This document shows positions 44,231 through 54,025 of a stretch of 64,000 nt of DNA, in pieces (the first letter of the stretch is position 1; each line of letters opens with the position of its first letter). The notes beneath the pieces were generated by a model. It did no database searches and was not told the DNA's origin. It was given only the letters and a program-made list of their open reading frames with translations. Where the stretch lies: positions 23,378,421-23,442,420 of the forward strand of contig CM064506.1 in the NCBI GenBank assembly GCA_032716605.1. Direction: 5' to 3'. The position numbers and the translations under genes were made by a program. The DNA is from Paralithodes platypus. Its lineage: Eukaryota; Arthropoda; Malacostraca; Decapoda; Lithodidae.

Positions 44231-46930
44231 CTACCCCGGATCCCCCACCCGCGACAAACAGTCCGCAATCCCATTCTCACAACCGGCAATATGGCGAATG
44301 TCTAAGTTGTACTCTTGCAACATGAGCGACCATCTGGTCAGCCTCATATTCCGGTTGTGGAATTGATTGAGGAATTTAAGCGGGTGGTGGTCGGTATACA
44401 CTACCACGACTGGCCCATATGCAGGAACATAGACCTCAAAGTGTCTGAGCGCTAACACGATTGCCAGCAGTTCCTTTTCAACAACCGAATAGTTTTTCTG
44501 TGCTGAATTAAATTTCTTTGAAAAGAAACTGACTGGATGCTCAAGACCTTCCTCGTCTGTCTGCAAAAGTACGGCACCAGCCCCTACTCCGCTGGCATCA
44601 GTCGCCAACTGAAATGGTCGTTCAAAGTCCGGGGCCCTGAGGATAGGGTGAGTGCATAAAAGGTGTTTAACTACTCGAAACGCCTGCTCACACTCAGGTG
44701 CCCAGCGGAACTTTTTATCTTTGGCTAGTAGATCTGTCAAAGGAGCTAACACAATAGAATAGCCTCTTATAAAGCGGCGGTAATACCCAATCATACCCAA
44801 AAATCTCATGATCTGCCGCTTGGTGGTCGACCTGGGGAACAAGTCGATAGCCTGTATCTTCTGTTGGGGCGGGCTCACCTGCCCTAACCCAACCACAAAC
44901 CCCAGATACTGCACCGTGGCTTGCACAAAGTCACACTTGCCCTGATTAACCACCAAGCCTGCTTTACTAAGTTGACTAAATAAGGCTTCTATGTGCTCAC
45001 AGTGACTTTGGAAATCGTTGTCATAAATGATCACGTCATCAAGGTAGACAGTACAGTTTGGGATGTCTGCTACGATGTCGTTCATTAAGCTCTGGAAAGT
45101 GGCCGGTGCATTTTTCAGACCATATGGCATCACGTTGCAACGGTAAGTACTGCCATCCACCACAAACCCGCACACCTCTTTAGCCCGCTCAGACAGTGGT
45201 ACTTGCCAGTAGCCTTTGATGAGGTCTACCTTGGTCAAGTACCTTGCTTTCCCGATCTTATCCACACTGTCATCCACCCGGAGAAGAGGATATGCATTGG
45301 TGGGGGTCAACCCGTTCAACCGCCTAAAGTCAATGCAGAACCGAACTTTTCCATCAGGTTTGGGCTGCAGAGTGACAGGAGAAGTCCACCGTACTGCCCC
45401 CTTCTCGATCAAGCCTCTCGCCAGCATATACTCCAGCTCATCCCTGAGCGCTGGGAGTTTAATGGGTGGCACCCGATAAGGTATCGACTTGAAGGGGGGG
45501 TGCTCTCCTACATCGACATCATGCACCGCTTGAGTAGTGAGGCCTGGGTGCTCGGCAAATACAGTGGGGTATGAATCGAACAGGCGCTGCACAGCCACCT
45601 GCTGTTCCTCCGGCAGGTGTGCCAGAGCATCATGCGCACATTGGCTCGAATTCCCCGCCCACTGATCAGCCGAGACATGACAATCCCAGTTATCATCCAC
45701 CTGATCATTGCTGCCTCCCTCTCCTTCTCCACCATGACCGCAGCAGGTCAACACAGGGACAGCTAGTGACTCAGGTGGGCGCCTCACATACTCCTTCAAC
45801 AAATTAATGTGGCATAGTTGGTTACGCTTCTTCCGGTCTGGAGTGGCAACGAGGTAATCTAGATCGGAGATCTTTGACACCACCCGATAAGGCCCAGCGT
45901 ACTTGGCAGCCAGAGGATGACCTGACAAAGGCAACAGGACCAACACCTCTTGACCTACCTGAAACTCCCGGAGTTTCGCCTTAGTATCGTACCTGTCCTT
46001 CATACGGGCCTGCGAACTCACCAAATTACGCCCGGCCAGCTCCAGACTTCTAAGCATTCTCTCTCTGCTCTCGAGGACGTATCTCAACATAGAACATGGC
46101 TTAGCGGTACCCTCCCAAATCTCCTTCACCATGTGGAGAGGGCCCCTCACCTGATGCCCGAAAACAAGCTCATTCGGACTGAAACCGAGACTCTCTCCAG
46201 GTACTTCTCTTGCCGCGAACAAAACATACGGCAGACCAAGGTCCCAATCTTTTCCGTTCTCTGCGCAGTAACATCGAAGCATGCTTTTCAGCGTGGCGTG
46301 CCACCTCTCCAACACCCCTTGACTCTCCGGGTGATACGCAGAAGAGACGACAGTGCTGATGCCATGCTGAATCATAGTTTGTTTGAACAGATTAGATGTA
46401 AAATTAGAACCTTGGTCCGATTGCACCTCTTGCGGGTACCCATACCGCGAGCAATACAAGAGCAGGTTCCGGACAACAGTTTTCGCCGTGCCATTTCTCA
46501 TTGGATATGCATCAGGATAACGAGTGGCCACATCCATGATAGTTAATAGAAATTTATTACCGGCACTAGTAGGGGGTAGGGGTCCGACCATATCAATGAT
46601 GACCTTACTGAAGGGCGGTCCACTGACAGGAATGGGGTGCAACGGGGCTCTCGGAATTGTTTGGTTAGGTTTTCCAACCCTCTGGCACGTATGACACCTT
46701 GCTATCCAGGTTACCACCTGCCTCTTCAACCCCGGCCACCAAAACAATTTTTCTAAAGCCGCCACCGTTTTTCTCACCCCTAGATGTCCTGCCAGTGGTA
46801 TGTCATGCGCCAACCTCAGTAGGCTATCCCTGCACTCCCGTGGCACCACCAACTGGTCCACTACTCCGGACCCCTCTTGCCAACTACGTTTAGGGTCTTG
46901 AAAACGCCTATAGAGGATGCCTTCTAAATA
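44231..46930 (-). CDS. pol: Pol: integrase, reverse transcriptase, RNase H (in that order)
   Basis: The frame is uninterrupted. Numbering is from a GTG at 46861 (876 residues to the stop), but reading likely enters from gag by a -1 shift at 46930-46936. Integrase comes first: zinc site H19, H26, C56, C59; catalytic D90, D149 and E185 with exact D-35-E spacing; GPY motif at 323-325. Residues 365-430 form a linker. RT follows: KVDLIKGYWQV with D546, and YLDD at 606-609. RNase H closes the protein: TDAS with D755, E797 in the VEKELLA stretch, YTDHHPL with D824, then IADCLS near the end. Standard Ty3/gypsy elements place integrase last. All key residues are present, so the enzymes could be active. 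Confidence 0.95.
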   Translation of the reverse strand, partial: YLEGILYRRFQDPKRSWQEGSGVVDQLVVPRECRDSLLRLAHDIPLAGHLGVRKTVAALEKLFWWPGLKRQVVTWIARCHTCQRVGKPNQTIPRAPLHPIPVSGPPFSKVIIDMVGPLPPTSAGNKFLLTIMDVATRYPDAYPMRNGTAKTVVRNLLLYCSRYGYPQEVQSDQGSNFTSNLFKQTMIQHGISTVVSSAYHPESQGVLERWHATLKSMLRCYCAENGKDWDLGLPYVLFAAREVPGESLGFSPNELVFGHQVRGPLHMVKEIWEGTAKPCSMLRYVLESRERMLRSLELAGRNLVSSQARMKDRYDTKAKLREFQVGQEVLVLLPLSGHPLAAKYAGPYRVVSKISDLDYLVATPDRKKRNQLCHINLLKEYVRRPPESLAVPVLTCCGHGGEGEGGSNDQVDDNWDCHVSADQWAGNSSQCAHDALAHLPEEQQVAVQRLFDSYPTVFAEHPGLTTQAVHDVDVGEHPPFKSIPYRVPPIKLPALRDELEYMLARGLIEKGAVRWTSPVTLQPKPDGKVRFCIDFRRLNGLTPTNAYPLLRVDDSVDKIGKARYLTKVDLIKGYWQVPLSERAKEVCGFVVDGSTYRCNVMPYGLKNAPATFQSLMNDIVADIPNCTVYLDDVIIYDNDFQSHCEHIEALFSQLSKAGLVVNQGKCDFVQATVQYLGFVVGLGQVSPPQQKIQAIDLFPRSTTKRQIMRFLGMIGYYRRFIRGYSIVLAPLTDLLAKDKKFRWAPECEQAFRVVKHLLCTHPILRAPDFERPFQLATDASGVGAGAVLLQTDEEGLEHPVSFFSKKFNSAQKNYSVVEKELLAIVLALRHFEVYVPAYGPVVVVYTDHHPLKFLNQFHNRNMRLTRWSLMLQEYNLDIRHIAGCENGIADCLSRVGDPG

Positions 46931-48358
46931 AAAAAATCTCCTGGCTGTGCATCGCCGTCCTCGTCGAGCTCTACAGCTCCATTAGCACACGTTTGGAGCT
47001 CAGGGTCCTCTAGTTGCAACCGACGTATATCTGAGGGTGCCAAGCGATCTAACTGCTCCCGGAGCAATGCATGACCTTCCCCGATACTGGGCTGCTCCCT
47101 CTGTCTCTCTCGATGTACATAACGTTGCTGTCGTGGAGACTCGTCATGCCCAGCCTCGTCACTCTCGATGACAGGCCCAGGGGCTACTCCAGAATTAAGT
47201 AATGGTGCTAATACTGAATCACCCAGGAGAGCTGCCGAGTCAAAACTCTTAAAACCAACTCCATCTTTAGCCTCCTCCTGTTGATCGTTCCTCCGCTGGT
47301 CTGAAGACGGAGGACTAGGCTGTGACACTTTAGCTGCCCGAGCTCGGGTGACAACACACGCCATGGGTTGTGTCTGGCACCACTCGACCCACTCTTGCTC
47401 TTCCCTACTCACGTCGGCCGGCCTCTCGGCAACGACTAAGGGTAGAACCTCAGAAGCGGGCATTGCAAAGTCATTGCCGAGAAGAAGGTCGACGCCCTCC
47501 ACTGGCAGTTCCTCCACAAACCCGACATCCAATTCACGTGCCACACCATCCACCTCCAACTCCAACCGCACCAGCGGGTATGACCGAGTTGCATTAATAC
47601 CCTGCACCACTACCACCCGAGCCGCGTTTATAGGGTAGCCAGTCAAGTTTCTCATCAGAGTCTGGGAAGCACCTGTATCACGCAAGACCTCTACTCCATA
47701 CTTGCGCCCCGCCCACATCACGCAACCCCGCCCTCTATGGTCGCAAAAAACATCCTGAGCAGGGTTCGAGCCTCCCAGGTGCTTCTGCATTGGCTGTGCC
47801 TCAGCCTCTGACGAACTGCCCCGGGCAAACTCAGACGACTTCGGAGACACACCAATGTTGCAGGCCAAAGACACAGCTGCTGTAGGTGGTTTGCTAGGAC
47901 AGACTCTTGCAAAGTGCCCCTTTTTATGACAATGATAACACTCCAACTCCCCTTTGGGCTTCCCTTGGTACTGGGAAGGGCCCGGCCCCTTCTTAAACGG
48001 GACGGTGCTAGTCTTGTGGTCAGTCTTGGTATCATGGCTCTTGTACTTGTTTGCATAAGGTATATCACTAACTCGGGGGGGTGGGGCGTCACGCCCCTTG
48101 TTACCTGCCTCACTACGCTGGGCAGACCCGCACCCACGAATTAGTGATAGCCGGAGGTCAGCCATCTCAGCTGCCTCCTGTAGAGTTTTTGGTTGCTTTT
48201 CTTTCAGGTTTAACGTCAGGTCGCCGCCCGTGCATTTGAAAAACTGCTCTAAAAGCACCAACTGTTTAATGTCGTCAAACGTAGTAGCTTTCTCCGACCT
48301 CAGCCAATTCCCAAAAGCATCGGACAGCTCCCGGGCATGTTCCAAAAAGGTGCTCTCT
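46924..48358 (-). CDS. gag: Gag C-terminal part with zinc knuckle, plus aspartic protease
   Basis: Open frame of 473 residues counted from a TTG at 48345, so that start is artificial. Residues 1-70 hold the second half of a SCAN-like capsid segment (LVLLEQFFKC and AAEMADL). The CCHC knuckle is C136, C139, H144, C149. The protease has DTGAS at 223-227 and DLLLGND at 286-292, as in retroviral-type aspartic proteases. The frame ends in Phe-Phe-Ile-stop just after a T7 run. The protease is thus fused in frame to Gag, while integrase and RT are in the -1 frame. The upstream half of Gag is in another frame because of a break at 48353-48359. Confidence 0.88.
46930..46936 (-). promoter_or_regulatory. 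Candidate -1 frameshift site U UUU UUU
   Basis: In the gag-protease frame the codons GAT TTT TTT ATT TAG precede the stop at 46924-46926. The seven T bases fit the X XXY YYZ slip pattern in correct phase. Slipping by -1 enters the pol frame, which is open from here through the integrase zinc site. No downstream structure was computed. Confidence 0.7.
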
Positions 48359-48881
48359 CCCGACCCTTGGTAACACCCCGGAACTTCAACCTGTACGTCT
48401 CTGGTTGTAGTTCGTATGCTCTCAGGACAGCCTCCTTGAGTTCCTCATAGATAATACAAGACTCTATAGGCAATGCATCATAAGCCTTGAGTCCCTTGCC
48501 CACAAGTCTAGAGGAAACAAGGGCTGCCCACTTCTCCCCAGGCCACTGGTGTTCCTGGCACTTCTTCTCGAATCTCATGAAAAATTCGGTGACACCCGAC
48601 TCATCAAATACAGGGACTAGCTTCAACAGGTGCGACAAAGATTGGTCCCGATGTCTGTTACCTCCCCCAATATTTCGCCCTGTTACCTCCACTCGAGATC
48701 TCTCCAGCTCCCTGTCAGCCCGATACCTAGTAGACTCTGCCTGCAGTTCAGCCTCTCGTATAGCTGTTCTCTCTGCAGCCTCAGCCTGCACACTAGCCTG
48801 TCTCTCGGCAGCCTCATCCTTGGCCATCTCAAGCCGAAACAACAATTCTGGAGTCAACCCCTTGAGGAGGGGAAGGTGCAT
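48353..48881 (-). CDS. gag: Gag N-terminal part (frame-broken)
   Basis: Open from Met at 48879-48881 for about 176 useful residues, then runs into a stop in the wrong frame at 48300. It contains an Ala/Glu-rich probable coiled coil (about residues 19-68), then LVPVFDESGVTEFFMRFEKK and WAALVSSRLVGKGLKAYDAL, a capsid N-domain pattern, and EAVLRAYELQPETYR, the first helix of the SCAN-like segment. The rest of that segment lies in the neighbouring frame after a GAGAGAG run (48353-48359). A 2-base gain or 1-base loss in the run would explain the break; a sequencing error is possible. Confidence 0.8.
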
Positions 48882-49281
48882 TTAATGGAGGGTCCCTGTG
48901 ATTGAATTCCACGCTGCCATTGACCATCAACTTGGGGGTATGTACTAAATTCAGGCACCCTGACATTTGATACGGGGGTAGAGTGGAGGGGGGGCTGGGG
49001 ACCGGGGCCCCCAGTCGCCTCTCCACCCAGGTCTCTCCCTTCTAAACCCAATATCAAAGTCCTCAGTCTTTCTTCCTCATGCCACTTAAACCCTGGTGAC
49101 CCTGAAGACCTGCCACACACTTTAAGCCATACTTATTCAGCTTCAACACCCTGGCAGCGGTAAGGGGCACCTCTAAAAATCTTCTAGCACCCTCCTCGCT
49201 ATCGACTAGCCACAGGTCTTTCTCCCTCCGAGCCTGTATCGTGACCTGACCCACCACTGTGTTCTGATTCGTCTCCCATTG
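48882..49281 (-). other. Leader or upstream gag region, coding status unclear
   Basis: Several overlapping short minus frames exist. One from GTG 49257 reads to 49063 (ARREKDLWLVDSEEGARRFL); another runs 49120-48854. An ATG at about 49279-49281 opens a frame of only about 26 codons. They may be remnants of a longer Gag N-terminus or leader ORFs. I cannot decide the Gag start. Confidence 0.35.
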
Positions 49282-49480
49282 TGTCCCCCAAATATTCTCA
49301 CGTTTATAAAAAAAAAGAAGAAGTACCCAAGCTCCTATGTAGCACTATTCACTTGCCAAAAATGTCTGAAGACTCTCTAGTGCTATACTACTTTGCCAAA
49401 AAAAAATTAACATGCCCACTATATTCCTCAATAAAACAAATGACCACAACAATCCTGCAATTATCTCTTAGTTCACAAGA

Positions 49481-49498
49481 TCCTGAGCTAGGTCGCCA
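49481..49498 (-). promoter_or_regulatory. Primer-binding site
   Basis: Two bases after the 5' LTR, the minus strand reads TGGCGACCTAGCTCAGGA. The TGG start and position fit a tRNA 3'-end complement. The tRNA was not identified. Confidence 0.75.
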
Positions 49499-49500
49499 TT

Positions 49501-51206
49501 TGTTACGATCCAGGATCTCAAAGACACAGGGCTCTTCAACATTGGACTAGATAATGGCAAAAAGCAACAACGGTAACACTAGATCCAACCCCTGCCTTAA
49601 ACACTGGAAAACAAAACACCATTACCGCCCTGAGTCGTGCCTGGACAACGAGGTATCCTATGACTCGGTAACTGGTGCACACACACTAGGCTGACGCTCA
49701 ATGAAACTGCCTATTCTCAAACAGTAAAAGATTACTCGATTATGTTACACAAAGAAAAGATAGTTAACGTGATTAATTAACATTACGGTAGATACTCAAA
49801 TAACTGGCACTCCTGTATTAAAGAAAGTGCAATGCTAGTCCTGCAACATCAACTGGAAACTTCTGAAATAAGTCTGATGCTGGGAAGATGTTCGTAAGGA
49901 ATCTTGAACAATTATAATGCAGAATACGGGTCACAATAAATGCTAGGACATATAGTAATAATAGGCAGGCGAATAATAAAGACTGCGCAAAGGTAGTAAT
50001 GCTCGACAACTAAAGAAATGCTTCGTGACACAACGCAACAGCCTACTAGGGTTGTGCAACTCAACAACAACCTCGGCTCAAAAGTGCAGTGAATAATAAT
50101 GCTGCATACATATAATAATGGGGCTTATCTCTATCCAGTGTCTGCTCAGTTAATAAAGTCTAGCTGGGGTATCAAGGCAGGGCAACAATGGGCGAGCATG
50201 CGGCTCGTAGCCTAACGTTGTCCAAGGGTGGTATAATGAAGATTACGTTATATGACGGGGATGCTCTCTTGATAAATCTAGGTCTCTAGTACCTAGCTCT
50301 ATCCTGGCGATCCCTCAGAAGTCAACACAAAGAGGCAGCACTATGTTGTGAGGGATAGGCTATGGCCCTCTCACACCACAGCGCTGTGCTCGCAAAGTAA
50401 ACCAACCCGAAGACAACTTAGGCTCCCACAGTACCTGTCGATGTCGTGCAGAGCTTAGCTAACACTGCACACATCGGAGACAACGACACAGTAACCTTAC
50501 CCCTAGTCTAGCTTTAGATAACCAAGCAGAATCACTCAACACCTTGCAAGGGAGACATATACCGGTCTACAACCTTCCCGAGAGAGGACGCATACGGAAA
50601 AGTCCGTCTCTCTAAACCTCAATAAAGCATAATACCTCCTTAACCTAATACATGGAAATATCTGAGAGCTTCGCGTACAATACGACTGGTCGACGGTGAA
50701 CGTCTATGCTGAAACCAGAAGGGATGTTGAGTTTAATAAAGATTAGAGAATGAGAAAGGAGAAGTCGAGAGAGAGAAATAGTATGCAAAGTCGCGAGTAT
50801 GGGGGACAGAATTGCAAAGGATGTAGGCGATACGTGTGTCAGGCAAGCTCTGAGCTGGTAATAACCACGAGGCCGCGACGGGAAGGGACTAGTTGACCAC
50901 CCGGCCGCCAACGCCGTCAGCGCCCAAGCGAGCCGCGTCATAGCTCACCTCGCTGCCGGGTGTACTCCCTCACACTCTCTCGCTCGCCTCCCACACAAGC
51001 AACATTTATATTATAGCGAATATAAAATATAAGGCGCGGTCACAGACCAAAACAAAGACCATTTCTAGACTGTCTGTGGCAACACGACACTAATGAAATA
51101 AAGCAGATTATTCTAGGACAACTGTAGCCTATCCCCCCATCCTGGCAAGCGCTAGCGAGCTGCAATGCCCCACGCAACCATTCTGCTAACGCCGGGAGGC
51201 GTCACA
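49501..51206 (-). repeat. 5' LTR (1706 bp)
   Basis: Same length as the 3' LTR, with about two dozen substitutions. The core-like motif here reads GGCAAGCGCTAGCGAGCTGC, one CpG-type change from the other LTR. Confidence 0.95.
50645..50941 (-). CDS. 98-residue LTR open frame (5' LTR copy), probably non-functional
   Basis: Counterpart of 43168-43464, starting MTRLAWALTALAAGW. In this LTR it would be an upstream ORF in the RNA leader. Differences are all replacement changes. A second conserved 63-residue frame lies at 49818-50009 and 42341-42532; both may be chance. Confidence 0.25.
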   Translation of the reverse strand: MTRLAWALTALAAGWSTSPFPSRPRGYYQLRACLTHVSPTSFAILSPILATLHTISLSRLLLSHSLIFIKLNIPSGFSIDVHRRPVVLYAKLSDISMY

Positions 51207-51370
51207 GTCAGTAGACGATTGTATATAGTTTAGGAAGGATCTGTGGGCACGAAAAGGGTATAGACTATCCCAATCAAGCCTCTGACATTCGTATATCCTT
51301 CCTAATATGAATACAATCGTCTAATAATAGCCAAAAACTGAAAAGAAACGCGTATCTTGAAATGGTTTAA

Positions 51371-51605
51371 ATGGTATATTCTTTATGCACTTTCCAAAAC
51401 ACAATATTGTATGTATTTCTATATGGAAAGGTAATACTAATATTGCATATATCTGTTGCTAGAGATCTGTGCCCCATAAATGTCCTTTCCTATCACTTAA
51501 GCATTTCAGACTATTCAGTGTGCAGTTGGGTTTGAGTACATGATAAGATTGATATCCAGTATTCGATTAATGGATATAAAATCATAGTCATTTACTTAAC
51601 ATTTA
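51371..51605. other. Spacer, no supported feature
   Basis: No repeat or coding signal recognised. Confidence 0.5.
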
Positions 51606-51720
51606 CATGTCTAGATGGTGTAATGATTAGGGTGTTTAAGATCTGTATGTGGATAACGCTTTCATTAATTTGATTGGGATAAGTGTTTGGTGTTGAGAGT
51701 GAAATTAATAAAACATAGAT
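51606..51720 (+). mobile_element. tRNA-derived SINE, copy 2, internal deletion
   Basis: AGATGGTGTAATGATTAGGG and ATCTGTATGTGG match the SINE at 20.57 kb. The box B part is deleted. The tail GTGTTGAGAGTGAAATTAAT matches. Confidence 0.65.
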
Positions 51721-51911
51721 TATATGAAACAAAATAGATTATATGAAACACAAGAATAGAATCTAGAAACAAACTTTCTTCCTCTCCGTGGAGTAGTAAA
51801 GAATGTTCCCCTTGTGTTTGTTTATTTCCTGTGCTTAATTTTTCCATTCACCTTTGTAAACAATAACAGGTGAGGGAATTGTGCTCCATGCTTTCTGTTT
51901 ACAAGGGGGTT

Positions 51912-51917
<6 letters not shown>

Positions 51918-51965
<48 letters not shown>
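51918..51965. repeat. (AT)n microsatellite
   Basis: Perfect AT run, followed by AT-rich spacer to 52209 without recognised features. Confidence 0.95.
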
Positions 51966-51968
<3 letters not shown>

Positions 51969-52209
51969 TTAATTTTTTAATTTTTATTTTTTTAAAGTAT
52001 ATACAGTATACAGTATAGTGAATATATATACAATTGCTTTTTTTACTGTACACTTTATTAATCTTCTTCAATATACCCTGACGCATTGTTGCATGTTATT
52101 CAGGCTATAGTGGACGATCTTACAAAGTCCAGAAGGGATCTATACAAAAATCAAAGGCTTATTTGAAATCAAATTAACCACTCTGCTTGCGTAAGGTCCT
52201 ACCTAAGCT

Positions 52210-52753
52210 TTAACCCCTTCAGTACCGGTGCCGTCCTTTTCATTATATACTGACAACTATTGGACCATTTTATTCAGCTTAGAAAGGACGTCTACCCCTT
52301 AAAAGACTACTGACTATAGCAAGTAATCCTTTTAGCTACCATATATCCTTCCTAAGCTTAAGGGGAGGTATTTAGTTTGGTCTCTAGGTGTCCATCAGGC
52401 TTAAGATTACACCCGCTTGAGCCCCTTTCAAGATAAATTTGTACATTTTTCGGTAGAAAAATTTCCCGGCTGAAAGCCGGTTCTTCTTAAATTACAGGCT
52501 CGCTATCGCTCGCCAGGATAAAATCGACATAAATTGCACGAAAGGTCTTAAAATTGACAGAAATGGGTCGAAAGTTCTTAAAATCGTCAAAATAATGGGG
52601 CGAACGTCTTAAAATTAGAAAAGCAATGGGGCTAAACATGAGGGAGAAAGAGGTTCAGAAAAAAATCCTCCAGGTGGAAATCTCCCCTTAAGCATCTTAA
52701 TTAATGCAGCTGAAATCCAGTAAACAAGACATCTCCTGTAATGAAAGGGTTAA
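52210..52753. mobile_element. Family B element with nested A
   Basis: TTAACCCCTTCAGTACCGGT left end, B blocks to ATATCCTTCCTAAGC, then an A copy, then GCATCTTAATTAATGCAGC and a worn right end TGTAATGAAAGGGTTAA. Confidence 0.78.
52357..52691 (-). mobile_element. Family A element nested in B
   Basis: TTAAGGGGAGGTATTTAG to GGAAATCTCCCCTTAA. It shares subtype features (AAAATCGTCAAAATAATGGG) with the copy at 38228. Confidence 0.9.
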
Positions 52754-52928
52754 AAAGATAGTCTATGGTGTTAGCAAGACAAATTACTAAGGCTGTGTAT
52801 GAGAAAAGATAATTTCAATAGCAGGACTAATAATTATAATTTATGTTAACAGGTGGGTGACGGCTTGTGGATCGAGTCCTGTTTTTACTTCATCATGTAA
52901 GTACAATTGTCATTCCTTGTGTTATACG

Positions 52929-53262
52929 TAGGGGAGATTTCCACTTGAGGGATTTTTTTATTGACCCCTTTCTCCCTCATGGTTAGCCCCATTGCTTTTG
53001 ATATTATAAGACGTTCGCCCCATTAGTTTGGCGATTTTAAGAACTTTCGCCCCATTTCTGTCAATTTTAAGACTTTTCGTGCCATTTAGGTGTCGATTTT
53101 TTCCTGGCGAGTGATAGCGAGCCTGTAATTTAAGAGGAACCGGCCTTCGGCCGGGAAATTTTTCTACCGAAAAATGTACACATTTATCTTGAAAGGGGGT
53201 CTAGGGGCTGTAATGTTAAGCTTGATGGAAGTCTAGGGAACTAACTAAAAACCTCCCCTTAA
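52929..53262 (+). mobile_element. Family A TTAA element
   Basis: Left end GTAGGGGAGATTTCC (TTAA mutated), right end CCTCCCCTTAA. Core GGCGAGTGATAGCGAGCC. Confidence 0.88.
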
Positions 53263-53880
53263 TGTAATAAGTCATTTAATTTCCCACCAGATACAAGGAG
53301 ATGATACTTATCTTTCATAGCCATATTATCAGCCGGACTATCAACGACAAAAGTTCGTTCATCCAAGCTGTCACTGTGTGAATCTGAATCACATGGGGGT
53401 CGAAACACTAACTATTTATTGGGTGTAAATGAACGAAGTTTTGTCGTTGATGATAGTCGAGGTTAATAAGTGTTGTCAGATATTTCACAAAGTTTCGGAC
53501 ACTGACTAATACTCTGAGGGATAAGCACTTTTCCCAGTAACTATAAAGATACCAATAACACTTGTTGAGCGAAAACCACTGGAATCTACTATTTTTGTTA
53601 TGATGTATACGAAACTACGCATCATATGGACCTTTAAGCGTCCGAATAATTTGAACCGTGTTTGATATTTACCGTATTTTCCTTGGGTCTGATACGGATT
53701 CGGTAACATTGCGTAATTGTCCGTAACTGTTAAACCACGACATCGTTTCTATAACTTCTTATGATTTATATTACACTGATATAACCATAAGGACTTTATG
53801 TTCGATTAGTTTATATTTCTTTGAATAGCAAATAGTATTTAATTATTAAACAGGAAATCAGAGATGGCAGATTTCGCCTT
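53263..53880. other. Spacer with a short foldback
   Basis: ATCAACGACAAAAGTTCGTT near 53340 and its inverted partner near 53432-53455 form arms of about 25 bp. A 67-residue minus frame at 53506-53709 has no recognised family. Confidence 0.5.
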
Positions 53881-54025
53881 CTCCGTGCTGTACATAATGC
53901 TTTGGGCTCTTTAAGATAATCACTAATACTATCACCATCATCACTACTACTGTCACCATCATCAGTACTACTGTCATTATCATCACTACTACTGTGCCCC
54001 TACTGGTCACACGCACACATATCAT

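Larger units (their letters stand above)
42024..51206 (-). mobile_element. Complete Gmr1-like Ty3/gypsy LTR retrotransposon
   Basis: 9183 bp on the minus strand, bounded by 1706-bp LTRs and a GTCA duplication (42020-42023, 51207-51210). Order: LTR, PBS, gag, protease, frame change, integrase, RT, RNase H, PPT, LTR. No env-like frame follows RNase H; 43740-44230 is non-coding. Integrase before RT inside Ty3/gypsy-type sequence, with a SCAN-like Gag, defines the Gmr1-like group. The LTRs differ by about two dozen substitutions by eye (about 1.4%), so insertion is fairly recent. Pol is open along its length; gag has one frame break, so this copy probably cannot make full Gag by itself. Confidence 0.93.
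41974..51370. mobile_element. Family B' element split by the LTR retrotransposon
   Basis: 41974-42023 (TTAACCATCTGAGGATC to TTCTGGCTGTCA) and 51207-51370 (GTCAGTAGACGATTGTATAT to GAAATGGTTTAA) together make one B' element, the variant also at 11.6 kb. The retrotransposon sits in its left half and duplicated GTCA. Confidence 0.7.
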
